From assembly GCF_014647975.1 (NCBI RefSeq), contig NZ_BMQF01000002.1, positions 186,001 through 250,000 of the forward strand: DNA of 64,000 nucleotides, given 5' to 3'. The DNA is from Streptomyces fumigatiscleroticus. Its GTDB lineage: Bacteria; Actinomycetota; Actinomycetes; Streptomycetales; Streptomycetaceae. Positions 35,099 through 44,249 of this stretch are shown here, piece after piece; position 1 is the first letter of the stretch, and the number at the start of each line of letters is the position of its first letter. A model generated the notes under the pieces. It ran no database searches. It had not been told where the DNA came from and saw only the letters and a program-made list of their open reading frames with translations. The position numbers and the translations under genes were made by a program.

Positions 35099-38000
35099 CT
35101 ACGCCGGCCAGCGTTTCGTGATCACTCCCTCCAGCCAGGGCAGGGCTCGTTGGCCCGTCAGGGCCAGGGTGATGGCGGTTGCCACGGCGGTCCAGGCCAC
35201 GGGGCCCAGGGGGGTGCAGCCGAAGAGGTGGCTGGCCGCCGGGGTCTGGACCAGGGCGACCAGGGCGGCGGCCGAACCCAGTGACGTGACCCGCACCAGG
35301 GGGCTGCCCCGGCGGTCGGCCAGCGTCTGGGCCAGCTGGGTGCCGACCACGGCGCACAGGGCCATCGTCGTCGCACGGCGGGCCGTGCCGGGCGTGAACC
35401 GGCCGAAGAGCCAGGCCGCCGTCGCACCGAGACAGGTGGTCAGGGCGCGGTGGCGGATGAGACGCAGGAGGGGCTCGCCCAGGACCGCGGTGCCCAGGGG
35501 CTCGTCCGCAACGGCGGCCGTGCCGTCGGTGTCCCGGCCCGTGCCGTCGCCGTTCTCCGGCTCCTTCGGCGTCACCGCCACCGCCACCGCCGGGAACAGG
35601 TCCGTGAACAGGTTGACCAGCAGCATCTGCCGGGTGGACAGCGGCGCGGTGCCCGCCAGCAGGGTGCCGACGATACCGAAGCCGACCTCCCCCGCGTTGC
35701 CGCCGATCAGGATGGCGATGGCGTCGGCGACGCTGTGCCACAGGGACCGGCCCTCCTTGACCGCCTGGATCAGGACGAGCAGGTCGTCGCCGGTGACCAC
35801 GAGGTCGGCGGCGTTGCGGGCGGCGGCCGAGCCGCGGGCGTTGATGCCCACGCCGATGTCGGCGGCGCGGATGGCCGCGGCGTCGTTGGCGCCGTCGCCC
35901 ACCATGCCGACCACCCGGCCGGCGTCCCGGAGCGACTCGACGACCTGGAGCTTCTGCTCGGGTGCGACCCGGGCCACGACATCGGCGTCGCGCAGCATCT
36001 CCGAGCGGGCCGACCGGTCGGCGGCGGCCAGTTCGTCGCCGGTGACCACGGTCGCGTCCTTCGGCCAGCCCAGCTCGACGGCGATCGCCCGGGCGGTCTG
36101 CGGATGGTCGCCGGTCAGCACCACCGGCCGTACGCCCGCCCGGCGCAGCCCGCGCACCAGGTCCTGGGACGTCTCCCGGGCGACGTCGGCCAGCCCGAGC
36201 AGCCCGGTGAAGCGCAGCTCCAGCTCGGCCAGGGGCCGTTCCAGCACCTCCGCCGCCTTCTCGCCGTCCGCCAGCGGGCGCCGGGCGACCGCCAGGACGC
36301 GCAGTCCGTCGGCGGCCAGCGCGTGCGCGGCGTCGGACACCTCCCCGGGCAGGCCGGCGCAGGCGGGCAGCACGGTCTCCGGGGCGCCCTTGACCACCAG
36401 CACGGGCGTGCCGTCACCGGCACGGCCGACGGCGGCGGCGTAGCCGCGGGAGGTCTCGAACGGCAGGCCCTCCTCCTGCGTCCACCCGGGGTCGGGCCCG
36501 GCGGCGTCCAGGACCGCCTCGTCGGTGGCGTGCGTGGGCCGGGCGCCGTCGCCGTTCAGCCGGGGGCAGGCGCGGGCGGCGACGCGCACCACGTCCGTGC
36601 CCTCCGGCTCGTCCGGCGTGCGGACCGTGCCGTCGGCGCAGCCCACCCGCACCAGCCGCAGCCGGTTCTCGGTCAGGGTGCCGGTCTTGTCGAAGCAGAC
36701 GGTGTCCATCCGGCCCAGCGCCTCCAGGGTGCGCGGGGTGCGCACCAGGACGCCGCGGCGGCCGAGCCGGCGGGCGGCGGCCAGCTGCGCCGCCGTCGCC
36801 ACCAGCGGCAGACCCTCGGGGACGGCGGCCACCGCGACCGCCACGCCGCCGCTGACCGCCTGCCGGACGGGCGCGCCGCGCAGCAGTGCCAGGCTGGTCA
36901 CCGCGGCCCCGCCGGCCAGGGTCAGCGGCAGTGCCTTGCCGGTGAGTTCCTGGAGCCTGGCCTGGACCCCGGCGGCCGGCGGGGTGCGCGCGGCCAGGGA
37001 CACGGCCCGGGCGGCCTCGGTGCGTTCGCCGGTGTCCACGACGACGGCCCGGGCCCGGCCGGCGACCACGGTGGTGCCCTCGAAGACCATGCAGTACCGC
37101 TCGGCCACCGGGGCGGACGGGGTGGGGTCCGTGCACTTGTCCACCGGCAGGGACTCCCCGGTCAGGGCGGACTCGTCCACCTCCAGGCCGTCCTCCCACA
37201 GCAGCCGGGCGTCGGCGGGCACGACGTCGTCCGCCTTCAGCTCGATGATGTCGCCGGGATCGAGCCGGGCGGCGTCCACCACCCGCGGCTCGCCGGCGGA
37301 CTCTTCCGGCGGCTCCTCGTCGGCGAGGCGTGCCTTCTGCTTCTGCTGCGCGAGCAGCCCGGCCAGCGCCCGTTCGGCCCGCAGCCGCTGCACTCCGCCG
37401 ACCAACGCGTTCAGATCGAGCGCGCCGACGACCAGCAGGGCGTCGACCATGGAGCCGAGGATCGCCTCGGCGGCCGAGCCGACCGCCAGCACCGGTGTGA
37501 GGGGGTCGTCCAGCTCACTGCGTACCGCCCGGGCCAGATCCACCGTCCAGCGGGCCGGGGCCAGCGCACGCAGCCGGCCGGCCCGGCCGGCGGCGGCGCG
37601 CAGCCGGGCACTCGCCCGCTCGGCGGCGTTCGGCTCCGGCTCCCTCTCCCGCTCCAGCAGGGCGCGTACCTCCGCCGGGTCCAGCTCGTGCCAGGCGATC
37701 CGGGCCCGGGGGTGCGGCGCGTGGGCCCGGGCCACACGGAGGGCCGCGCGGGTCCCCGACACCAGGGCCGCCGCCGCGCCGACGTCGACGGGCGCGTGCC
37801 GCAGCCCGGGCAGCGCCGAGCCGCCCTGTTCGGTCCGCCGGGACTCCCCGATGGCCACGAGCAGCCCGGACAGGGCGGCACCGGACCGGGCCAGGACCTG
37901 CGACCGGCGCCCGACCCCGCGGGCCGCCGGCACCGCCCGCAGCAGCCGCCACACGTCGGCCAGGCCCTGCGCGGCGAGAACGTCCGCGCCCCAGGCCACC

Positions 38001-39433
38001 GGGGTGTCCCCGTCGGCGAGGGCGACGGCCACGTCCGCGGCCAGCAGCCCGGCCGGCACGTCGCCGTCGTCGCCCGCCGAGGGGCGCACGACGGTGACAA
38101 CGCCGCCCTCCTCGGCCAGTTCGCGCACCACCTCGCCGAACGGCCGCCCGGCGGGCACCACCTGGTCGGCGAGGCCGGTGAAGTCGGCCAGCGCCGGGTC
38201 CTCCACCATCACCACGCGCAGTCCGGCGCGCCGTGCCGCGTCCAGCACCGGTTCGGCCCACGGGTCGGCGCTCTCGCCGGGCAGGCGCAGCGCGCCGGGG
38301 TGCAGGACGACGGTGCCGGCCATCTCCAGCTGCCGCAGCCGCTCCGGGTCGCGGACCAGCACACCGGTCCGGGAGAGCGCGCCGCTCAGTACGGCGTGGA
38401 AGGCCGCGGGCCCGTACCGCGCGGCCTTGGGCGAGCCCGCGAGCACCGCCTCGGCGGCCTCGGCGACATCGTGCTTGACCAGCAGCGTCGCCGCCGCGCC
38501 GAGCACACTGCCGGCCGAGGCGTGGGCGGCGTACTCCTGGGCCGGGGAGGTGCGCAGCGGCGGGCGCGCGGCCGGGTCGGCGGGCAGGCTGTCCCGGCCC
38601 GGAACGCACAGCTGGTCGTGGAGCGTCTCGAACGCGACGGCCCGGGCCACGGCCTCCGCCAGCTGGCAGGTGCGCAGCATCGCGTCGAGCACCAGGGAGG
38701 TCGGGCTCTGGCCCGCGCCGTGCACGGCGGCGTTGAGGAAGGCCAGCGCCAGGTCCATCCGGGAGGCGCCGATCCTGGCGCGCAGCCAGGATCGGAACGA
38801 CGGGTTCTCGCGGAGCATCGTCGCGACCGCGGTGATCAGCCGCGGTGAGGGCGGCAGCCGCAGCGCGGAGGCGGTCACGGCGGCGGCGATGCCCGTGACG
38901 TCGGCGCCGAGGGCCGCCGCGGCGGTGCGGATCGGGGCCGGGTGGCCGGGGTGGTCCACGTCCTCCGGGTCGTCCGCCGGTACCAGGCCGTGCCGCGCGG
39001 CGAGGTCCGTCGCCCGGTCGACCACCCGGTCGGTGAGCGCCTCCTCGGCCGCGGTCACCACCAGCCGGGACAGCCCGCGGTCCCAGTAGGCGGTCAGCAC
39101 GTCCGGGTGCTCGGCCAGCGCTGCCGCCACCCGCCGGGCCATGTGCTCCGTACCGCCCGCCCGCTTCGTCTCCTCGGGCTCGGCCGGGCGCAGCGCGAGA
39201 TGCGCGCGGGCCCCGGACCTCCAGTGGCGCGGGCCGCCCGGCAGTGCGGCCCGGGTGGCCCGGGCCGCCCGGGCGGCGAGGTCCGCGCCGCGCACACCGG
39301 CCCGCGCGGTGCCCGCGACCGCACCGGCCGCGGCACCCACCGCGGGAGCGGTGCCGCGCGCGAGCAGCCGGGGACCGGCCAGCACCAGCCCCGCGGCGGC
39401 GGCCGTGGGCCCGGTCAGAAGTCCACCGCGCAT
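35099..39433 (-). CDS. Very large P-type cation ATPase with an N-terminal pseudo-ATPase half
   Basis: A 1444-residue cation-transporting P-type ATPase, comparable to mycobacterial CtpH/CtpI. Residues about 95-150 look like a ferredoxin-like metal domain without CxxC. The C-terminal half is a complete pump: DESALTGESLPV actuator, VAAVPEGLPLVATAA helix 4, phosphorylated D915 in CFDKTGTLTEN, VLTGDHPQTA, and MVGDGANDAAAIRAADIGVGI. The region about 350-560 aligns with the same catalytic core but is degenerate: GVLVRDPERLRQLEMAGTVV then H378-PGAL where DKTGT should be. PEGL without CPC suggests a Ca/Mg-like or unknown cation. An adjacent small membrane-protein gene lies 9 bases upstream. Confidence 0.9.
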   Translation of the reverse strand: MRGGLLTGPTAAAAGLVLAGPRLLARGTAPAVGAAAGAVAGTARAGVRGADLAARAARATRAALPGGPRHWRSGARAHLALRPAEPEETKRAGGTEHMARRVAAALAEHPDVLTAYWDRGLSRLVVTAAEEALTDRVVDRATDLAARHGLVPADDPEDVDHPGHPAPIRTAAAALGADVTGIAAAVTASALRLPPSPRLITAVATMLRENPSFRSWLRARIGASRMDLALAFLNAAVHGAGQSPTSLVLDAMLRTCQLAEAVARAVAFETLHDQLCVPGRDSLPADPAARPPLRTSPAQEYAAHASAGSVLGAAATLLVKHDVAEAAEAVLAGSPKAARYGPAAFHAVLSGALSRTGVLVRDPERLRQLEMAGTVVLHPGALRLPGESADPWAEPVLDAARRAGLRVVMVEDPALADFTGLADQVVPAGRPFGEVVRELAEEGGVVTVVRPSAGDDGDVPAGLLAADVAVALADGDTPVAWGADVLAAQGLADVWRLLRAVPAARGVGRRSQVLARSGAALSGLLVAIGESRRTEQGGSALPGLRHAPVDVGAAAALVSGTRAALRVARAHAPHPRARIAWHELDPAEVRALLEREREPEPNAAERASARLRAAAGRAGRLRALAPARWTVDLARAVRSELDDPLTPVLAVGSAAEAILGSMVDALLVVGALDLNALVGGVQRLRAERALAGLLAQQKQKARLADEEPPEESAGEPRVVDAARLDPGDIIELKADDVVPADARLLWEDGLEVDESALTGESLPVDKCTDPTPSAPVAERYCMVFEGTTVVAGRARAVVVDTGERTEAARAVSLAARTPPAAGVQARLQELTGKALPLTLAGGAAVTSLALLRGAPVRQAVSGGVAVAVAAVPEGLPLVATAAQLAAARRLGRRGVLVRTPRTLEALGRMDTVCFDKTGTLTENRLRLVRVGCADGTVRTPDEPEGTDVVRVAARACPRLNGDGARPTHATDEAVLDAAGPDPGWTQEEGLPFETSRGYAAAVGRAGDGTPVLVVKGAPETVLPACAGLPGEVSDAAHALAADGLRVLAVARRPLADGEKAAEVLERPLAELELRFTGLLGLADVARETSQDLVRGLRRAGVRPVVLTGDHPQTARAIAVELGWPKDATVVTGDELAAADRSARSEMLRDADVVARVAPEQKLQVVESLRDAGRVVGMVGDGANDAAAIRAADIGVGINARGSAAARNAADLVVTGDDLLVLIQAVKEGRSLWHSVADAIAILIGGNAGEVGFGIVGTLLAGTAPLSTRQMLLVNLFTDLFPAVAVAVTPKEPENGDGTGRDTDGTAAVADEPLGTAVLGEPLLRLIRHRALTTCLGATAAWLFGRFTPGTARRATTMALCAVVGTQLAQTLADRRGSPLVRVTSLGSAAALVALVQTPAASHLFGCTPLGPVAWTAVATAITLALTGQRALPWLEGVITKRWPA

Positions 39434-39442
39434 CGCGTGTCC

Positions 39443-40021
39443 TCAGCCCGCCTCTCCGCCGCGCGGGGCGGACCCGCCGGACGGCTCGCTCCCGGCTCCG
39501 GCGGTCTCGGGGGACGTACCGGGTATGCCCGGGATCTTCGGCTCGGACGGCGGTGCCTCGTGGGACGTCCCGGCCTCCGGGGCCCCGGCGGGCACGCCCG
39601 GGATGCTCGGCTCCGGGTGCCGCGACGCGGCCTCGCTGGACGTCTCGGTCCCGCCGGACGGCTCGCTCCCGGCCCCGCCCCTGCGGGTCGAGACCGCGGG
39701 GCCGATGGCCATACCGCCCCGCGCGTCCGCCGGCAGCCGCGTCCGTCCCGCCGCCCGCTCCTGGGGCCGCGGCTGGGTCAGCCAGGCCACGGCCGCTCCG
39801 GTGAGGGCGACGGGCCACTCCACGACTCCGACGACGCCGAGCACCCCGGCGCCGGTGTACACGGCCATCCGCCGCCCGCGCGGCGAGACGGCTCCGATCC
39901 TGTCCAGTGCGGTCTCGGCCGCCCTGTTCACCGTTCCGGCGCCCGGTACCCTCCGCAGCGTCGAGGCGACCGCTCGCAGCGGCTGCGGGAGGCGTCCCTG
40001 CGCCGACTTCTGCTCGCCCAT
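39443..40021 (-). CDS. Membrane protein linked to the P-type ATPase, with Pro/Ser-rich repeats
   Basis: A 192-residue protein co-transcribed upstream of the ATPase, 9 bases apart. One hydrophobic hairpin (MAVYTGAGVLGVVGVVEWPVALTGAAVAWLT, about 52-83) is followed by a disordered tail rich in Pro, Gly, Ser and Glu. The tail has paired repeats: GAGSEPSGG twice, and EPSIPGVPAGAPEAGTS against EPKIPGIPGTSPETAG. I do not recognise a family with a known activity; the position suggests an accessory subunit of the pump. Codon use is like its neighbours. Confidence 0.72.
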   Translation of the reverse strand: MGEQKSAQGRLPQPLRAVASTLRRVPGAGTVNRAAETALDRIGAVSPRGRRMAVYTGAGVLGVVGVVEWPVALTGAAVAWLTQPRPQERAAGRTRLPADARGGMAIGPAVSTRRGGAGSEPSGGTETSSEAASRHPEPSIPGVPAGAPEAGTSHEAPPSEPKIPGIPGTSPETAGAGSEPSGGSAPRGGEAG

Positions 40022-40097
40022 GACTGTCCTCGTCTGTGGGAACGTCGCACAGCGGTACGTCCGCTGTCCGCGCTCCGTGTTCCCACGCTCGGGCGGG

Positions 40098-41039
40098 TCA
40101 TCCCGGGGCGTTTTCGGACGACCCCGCCATCGCCTCCCGTTTCAGGGCGATCGCGTGCAGTCTCTCCAGTCGCTCCCGGGACACCTCGTCGGCGGGCACG
40201 TACGACACCATCCGGGGGCCGGGCTCGGGCCCGAGCCACAGATCGGTGTGGTCGACGGTGATCCGGCCGACGTGCCGGTTGCGGAACTCCTTGCGCTTGC
40301 TGCGGTGGGCGACCACCTCGTGCCGCTCCCAGGCCTCGCGGAACTCCGGGGACTCCGCGCGCAGCCGGGTGAGCAGCGTCTTCCAGGCGGGCTCGGCGAG
40401 ATGGCCGGCCATCGTGGCGCGGAAGCGGGCGGCCATCAGCCGCTGCACCTCCTCCAGATGCACGATCGAGGAGCGCCACTCCTCGTTGGTGTAGGAGAGG
40501 ATCATGCAGTTGCGGTCCTCGGGCGGCACCGCGTCCAGATCGCACAGCAGCAGGCCGTAGGTGCGGTTGTGGGCGAGGATGTCGTACCGGCTGTTCTGGA
40601 GGCAGGCCGGGTACGGCTCCAGCTGCTCCAGCACGGCCCGCAGCGCCGGGGTGACCGACGGGCAGTCGGTCGCCGGCGCCGGGTCGACGGCTCCGGCCAG
40701 CTGGAAGAGATGGGCGCGCTCGCTGCGGTCGAGCAGCAGGGCGCGCGCCAGGGCGTCCAGGACCTGCACGGAGACCTGGATGTCCCGGGCCTGCTCCAGC
40801 CATGTGTACCAGGTGACGCCGACGGCGGAGAGCTGGGCCACCTCCTCGCGGCGCAGGCCCGGCGTGCGGCGCCGGCGGCCGCGGGGCAGGCCGACCCGCT
40901 CGGGGGTGATCCGCTCCCGGCGGCTGCGGAGGAAGGCGGCCAGCTCGTGCCGGCGCACGGCCGCGGCGGCCGGCTGCCGCGGCGGGGCCGGGGGCGTCTG
41001 GGGGGCGGGTACCGCCGTCTCCCGGGCCAAGGTCGTCAT
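40098..41039 (-). CDS. XRE-family regulator with MmyB-like ligand domain
   Basis: A 313-residue regulator. The Pro/Ala-rich N-terminus is followed by a helix-turn-helix (ELAAFLRSRRERITPERVGLP ... TPGLRREEVAQLSAVGVTWYTWLEQAR), then the MmyB-like PAS-type domain (LEPYPACLQNSRYDILAHNRTYGLLLCDL ... NCMILSYTNEEWRSSIVHLEE), reported to bind fatty-acid-like ligands in this family. It is divergent from an MFS exporter gene with 102 bases between them, the usual layout for a regulator controlling a neighbouring exporter. A CTGGTACCAG palindrome in the gap is a candidate operator. The inducer is unknown. Confidence 0.92.
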   Translation of the reverse strand: MTTLARETAVPAPQTPPAPPRQPAAAAVRRHELAAFLRSRRERITPERVGLPRGRRRRTPGLRREEVAQLSAVGVTWYTWLEQARDIQVSVQVLDALARALLLDRSERAHLFQLAGAVDPAPATDCPSVTPALRAVLEQLEPYPACLQNSRYDILAHNRTYGLLLCDLDAVPPEDRNCMILSYTNEEWRSSIVHLEEVQRLMAARFRATMAGHLAEPAWKTLLTRLRAESPEFREAWERHEVVAHRSKRKEFRNRHVGRITVDHTDLWLGPEPGPRMVSYVPADEVSRERLERLHAIALKREAMAGSSENAPG

Positions 41040-41103
41040 GCTCCCAGCCTGCCGCTTGCCGGAGCCTGTTTCCAGGTACTTCCACTACCAGGACAAGAAC
41101 ACT

Positions 41104-41113
41104 CTGGTACCAG
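41104..41113. promoter_or_regulatory. Palindrome in the MmyB-type regulator/MFS intergenic region
   Basis: CTGGTACCAG, a perfect 10-bp palindrome, lies 28 bases before the MFS GTG. It is a candidate operator of the divergent regulator, but a 10-mer could arise by chance. Confidence 0.35.
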
Positions 41114-41141
41114 TCTGAGCGCCCCCTCAGCCTGGTTCACC

Positions 41142-42569
41142 GTGACCGAAACACTCACTCCCCATCCCGTCAGGCCGCCGGCCGCCTCGCCCGTGCTGAG
41201 CGGACCGGGACTCTTCACGGTGCTGCTGGCCGCGGCGCTCCCCCTCGTCGACTTCTTCATCGTCAATGTCGCGCTGCCCGCCATCGGCGCGGACCTCGCC
41301 GCGGGCGAGGCGGTCCTGGAACTCGTCGTCGCCGGGTACGGGGTGGCGTACGCCGTTCTGCTGGTGCTCGGCGGCCGGCTTGGCGATCTCTTCGGCCGGC
41401 GGCGGCTGTTCCTGGGCGGCATGGCGGCGTTCGGGCTGACCTCGCTGGCATGCGGGCTGGCGCCCGGCGCCTGGCCGCTGGTCGCGGCCCGGGTGGCGCA
41501 GGGCGCGTCGGCCGCCGCGATGCTGCCGCAGGTGCTGGCCACCATCCAGGCGGCCACGTCCGGGCCCCGGCGCGCGAAGGCCATGGGCCTGTACGGCGCG
41601 ACGGCCGGCCTGTCGATGGTGGCCGGGCAGATCCTCGGCGGCGTCCTGGTCGCCGCCGACCTCTGGGGCACCGGCTGGCGCGCGGCGTTCCTGGTCAACG
41701 TGCCGGTGGTCCTCGCCGGCCTGCTGCTGGCCGTCCGTACGGTCCCGGAGACCCGCTCCCCGCGCCCGGAGCCGGTGGACGGCCCCGGCACGGCCTTGCT
41801 GGCCGTCTCCCTGCTGACGCTGCTGGTCCCGCTCACCGAGGGCCGGGCGGCGTCCTGGCCGCTGTGGACCTGGCTGTCACTGGCGGCGTTCCCCTTCGCC
41901 GCCGCGGCGTTCTACGCCGTCGAGCGCCGGGCGGACCGGCGGGGCCGTACGCCGCTGGTGCCGCCGAGCCTGTTCGCGCTGCGGTCCTTCCGGCGCGGGC
42001 TGGTGCTGATCCTGCCGTTCTCGGTGGGGTTCAGCGGGTTCATGTTCGTGATCGCGGTGGCGTTGCAGGGGGGCGCGGGGCTCGGCCCGGTCGCCGCGGG
42101 GCTGACCCTGGCACCGCTGGCGGTGGTGTTCTTCCTGGTCTCGCTGGCGGGTCCGCGGCTGATCGCCCGGTACGGCACACGCGTGGTGACCGCGGGCGCG
42201 CTGCTCCAGGCCGTCGGTGTGGCCCTGATGGCGCTGGCCGTCCGGGCGGACTGGCCGGACCTCGGCGTCGTCGAGCTGCTGCCGGGCGCGGCGGTCACCG
42301 GCGCGGGCCAGGCGCTCCAGCTCCCGGTCGTCTTCCGGATCGTCCTGTCCGAGGTGCCGCCGGCCCGTGCGGGCGTCGGCAGCGGCGTCATGGTCACGGC
42401 CCAGCAGTCGTCCCTGGCGCTGGGCGTGGCGACCCTCGGCACCCTCTTCCTGTCCCTGGTCCCGGGCACGGGGATGCGGGACGCCCTGGTGACGACGCTC
42501 CTGGTGCAGCTGGCGGGGGTCGTCGTGACCGGGCTGCTCAGCCTGCGGCTGCCGCGGACGGTCGGCTGA
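41142..42569 (+). CDS. MFS transporter, DHA2-like
   Basis: A 475-residue exporter with about 14 membrane helices. Visible motifs are LVDFFIVNVALPAIGADL (helix 1), GGRLGDLFGRRRLFLGG (loop motif A), GATAGLSMVAGQILGGVLV (motif C-like) and RAAFLVNVPVVLAG. The GTG at 41142 is the first start that does not include sequence of the divergent regulator, although the frame is open far upstream, which is an artefact of high GC. The gene is divergent from the MmyB-type regulator and probably under its control. Substrate unknown. Confidence 0.9.
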   Translation: MTETLTPHPVRPPAASPVLSGPGLFTVLLAAALPLVDFFIVNVALPAIGADLAAGEAVLELVVAGYGVAYAVLLVLGGRLGDLFGRRRLFLGGMAAFGLTSLACGLAPGAWPLVAARVAQGASAAAMLPQVLATIQAATSGPRRAKAMGLYGATAGLSMVAGQILGGVLVAADLWGTGWRAAFLVNVPVVLAGLLLAVRTVPETRSPRPEPVDGPGTALLAVSLLTLLVPLTEGRAASWPLWTWLSLAAFPFAAAAFYAVERRADRRGRTPLVPPSLFALRSFRRGLVLILPFSVGFSGFMFVIAVALQGGAGLGPVAAGLTLAPLAVVFFLVSLAGPRLIARYGTRVVTAGALLQAVGVALMALAVRADWPDLGVVELLPGAAVTGAGQALQLPVVFRIVLSEVPPARAGVGSGVMVTAQQSSLALGVATLGTLFLSLVPGTGMRDALVTTLLVQLAGVVVTGLLSLRLPRTVG

Positions 42570-42618
42570 CCCCGGGGGGCCTCACCGGTGGCTCGGGGCT
42601 CCGCCGGTGGCTGTGCCC

Positions 42619-43206
42619 TCAGGACCTGAGCCCCCGCACCACCAGGTCCACGAGCGCCGCGAACTCCTCCTGCGCCCCGGGCCGCTCCCACTCCCGTGCG
42701 TGGCAGGGGTCGTGAAAGCGGTCCGTGGCGTGGAAGACGGCACGGGCCGCGGTGCGGGGATCGGCGACGGTGAAGGCGCCGGTGTCCACCCCGGCCCGCA
42801 CGATCTTCGTCAGCTGGGCGGTCAGGTCGGCTATGTGCTCGGCGACCACCGTGCCGTTCTCGCCGGTCAGGACCGAGTAGGTGGCGAACAGCTCGGGGTC
42901 GCCGCCGGCCTTGCGGCGCTTGGCGTCGAACAGGGCCGAGAGCCAGTCCCGCAGCCGTGCCTCCGGCTCGCCGTCCCCCGCGGCGATCCCGGCCAGCGCC
43001 TCGGAGGTACGGTCCAGCCACCGCTTGGTGACGGCCTCCCGCAGCGCCGCCTTGGTGCGGAAGTGCCGGTAGACGCTGCCATGGCTGACACCGAGCGCGC
43101 GGGCCACGTCGACCACGGTGGCCTTGGCGGGGCCGTGGCGGCGCAGCACCTCCTCGGTTGCTTCGAGGATGCGCTCGGCGGTCAGGGTCTCGGAGGTCGG
43201 TGCCAT
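42619..43206 (-). CDS. TetR family transcriptional regulator
   Basis: A 195-residue repressor. The N-terminal helix-turn-helix reads AERILEATEEVLRRHGPAKATVVDVARALGVSHGSVYRHFRTKAALREAV. The helical C-domain contains FATYSVLTGENGTVVAEHIADL. It lies 24 bases after the aldo/keto reductase gene in the same direction, so both are probably on one mRNA. A perfect 16-bp inverted repeat upstream of the reductase start is the likely binding site, giving autoregulation. The inducer may be a substrate of the reductase. Confidence 0.92.
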   Translation of the reverse strand: MAPTSETLTAERILEATEEVLRRHGPAKATVVDVARALGVSHGSVYRHFRTKAALREAVTKRWLDRTSEALAGIAAGDGEPEARLRDWLSALFDAKRRKAGGDPELFATYSVLTGENGTVVAEHIADLTAQLTKIVRAGVDTGAFTVADPRTAARAVFHATDRFHDPCHAREWERPGAQEEFAALVDLVVRGLRS

Positions 43207-43230
43207 GGACCAGACCGTACCCGTAGCGGC

Positions 43231-44235
43231 TCAGCGGCCGGTCTGGGCCAGCTGCGCGGGGGCGTAGCGCTCACCGGCGGCGGCGCCGGGCGGGACGGCC
43301 TCCTCGACGGCGGCGAGGTCGGCCTCGTCCAGCGTCACGTCCAGCGCGCCCAGCGCCTCGGCCAGCCGCTCGCGGGTGCGGGCGCCGACCAGCGGCACGA
43401 TGTCCTCGCCGCGGGAGAGCACCCAGGCGATGGCGGTCTGCGCGACCGTCACACCCTTGCGCTCGGCGACCTTCCGCAGCGCCTCGACGAGGTTCAGGTT
43501 GTGCTCGAGGTTCTCGCCCTGGAAGCGGGGCGAGTGGGCGCGGAAGTCGTCCGCCGCGAGCCGCCGGTCGCGGGTGAAGTGGCCGGAGATCAGACCGCGG
43601 GACAGGACGCCGTACGCGGTGATGCCGATGCCCAGCTCGCGGGTGACCGGCAGGATCTCGTCCTCGATGCCACGGGAGATCAGCGAGTACTCGATCTGGA
43701 GGTCGCTGATGGGCGCGGTGGCGGCGGCCCGGCGGATCGTGCCGGCGCCGACCTCGCTGAGGCCGATGTGCCGCACATGGCCCTTCTCGACCAGTTCCGC
43801 GATGGCGCCGACCGTCTCCTCGATCGGCACGTCCGGGTCGAGGCGCGCGATCCGGTAGACGTCGATGTGGTCCACGCCGAGGCGCTGGAGCGAGTACGCG
43901 GCGAAGTTCTTCACGGCGGCCGGACGGCCGTCGTAGCCGGACCAGCCGCCGTCCGGGTCGCGCAGCGCGCCGAACTTGACGCTGACCAGCGCCTGTTCGC
44001 GCCGGGCCGCGGGGGCGGTGCGCAGCGCCTCGCCGACGAGCAGCTCGTTGTGGCCCATGGCGTAGAAGTCGCCGGTGTCGAGCAGGGTCACGCCCGCCTC
44101 CAGGGCGGCGTGGACGGTGGCGATCGACTCGGCCCGGTCGGCCTCGCCGTACAGGGCGGACATGCCCATGCAGCCGAGTCCGAGGGCGGAGACCTGGGGG
44201 CCGGTGGTTCCGAGGGAGCGGGTGGTGAGCGTCAT
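43231..44235 (-). CDS. Aldo/keto reductase
   Basis: A 334-residue NADPH-dependent aldo/keto reductase with a TIM barrel. The catalytic tetrad is visible: Asp in LLDTGDFYAMGHNE, Tyr in the same segment, Lys in ALVSVKFGALRD, His in HVRHIGLSEVG. The N-terminus RSLGTTGPQVSALGLGCMGMS and cofactor loop VPLVGARTRERLAEAL are typical of the AKR group found with TetR regulators in actinobacteria. The gene sits directly behind a 16-bp inverted repeat and before the TetR gene. Natural substrate not deducible. Confidence 0.93.
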   Translation of the reverse strand: MTLTTRSLGTTGPQVSALGLGCMGMSALYGEADRAESIATVHAALEAGVTLLDTGDFYAMGHNELLVGEALRTAPAARREQALVSVKFGALRDPDGGWSGYDGRPAAVKNFAAYSLQRLGVDHIDVYRIARLDPDVPIEETVGAIAELVEKGHVRHIGLSEVGAGTIRRAAATAPISDLQIEYSLISRGIEDEILPVTRELGIGITAYGVLSRGLISGHFTRDRRLAADDFRAHSPRFQGENLEHNLNLVEALRKVAERKGVTVAQTAIAWVLSRGEDIVPLVGARTRERLAEALGALDVTLDEADLAAVEEAVPPGAAAGERYAPAQLAQTGR

Positions 44236-44249
44236 GGACCCACCCTGAC

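Noticed and set aside
35450..38848. A 1132-residue plus-strand frame over the P-type ATPase
   Set aside because: Composition is low-complexity and domain-free; the minus strand has DKTGT, GDGANDA and other pump motifs.
39141..41141. Long upstream extension of the MFS gene at 41142-42569
   Set aside because: The extension runs antisense through the regulator and two other genes; the true start is near the first membrane helix.
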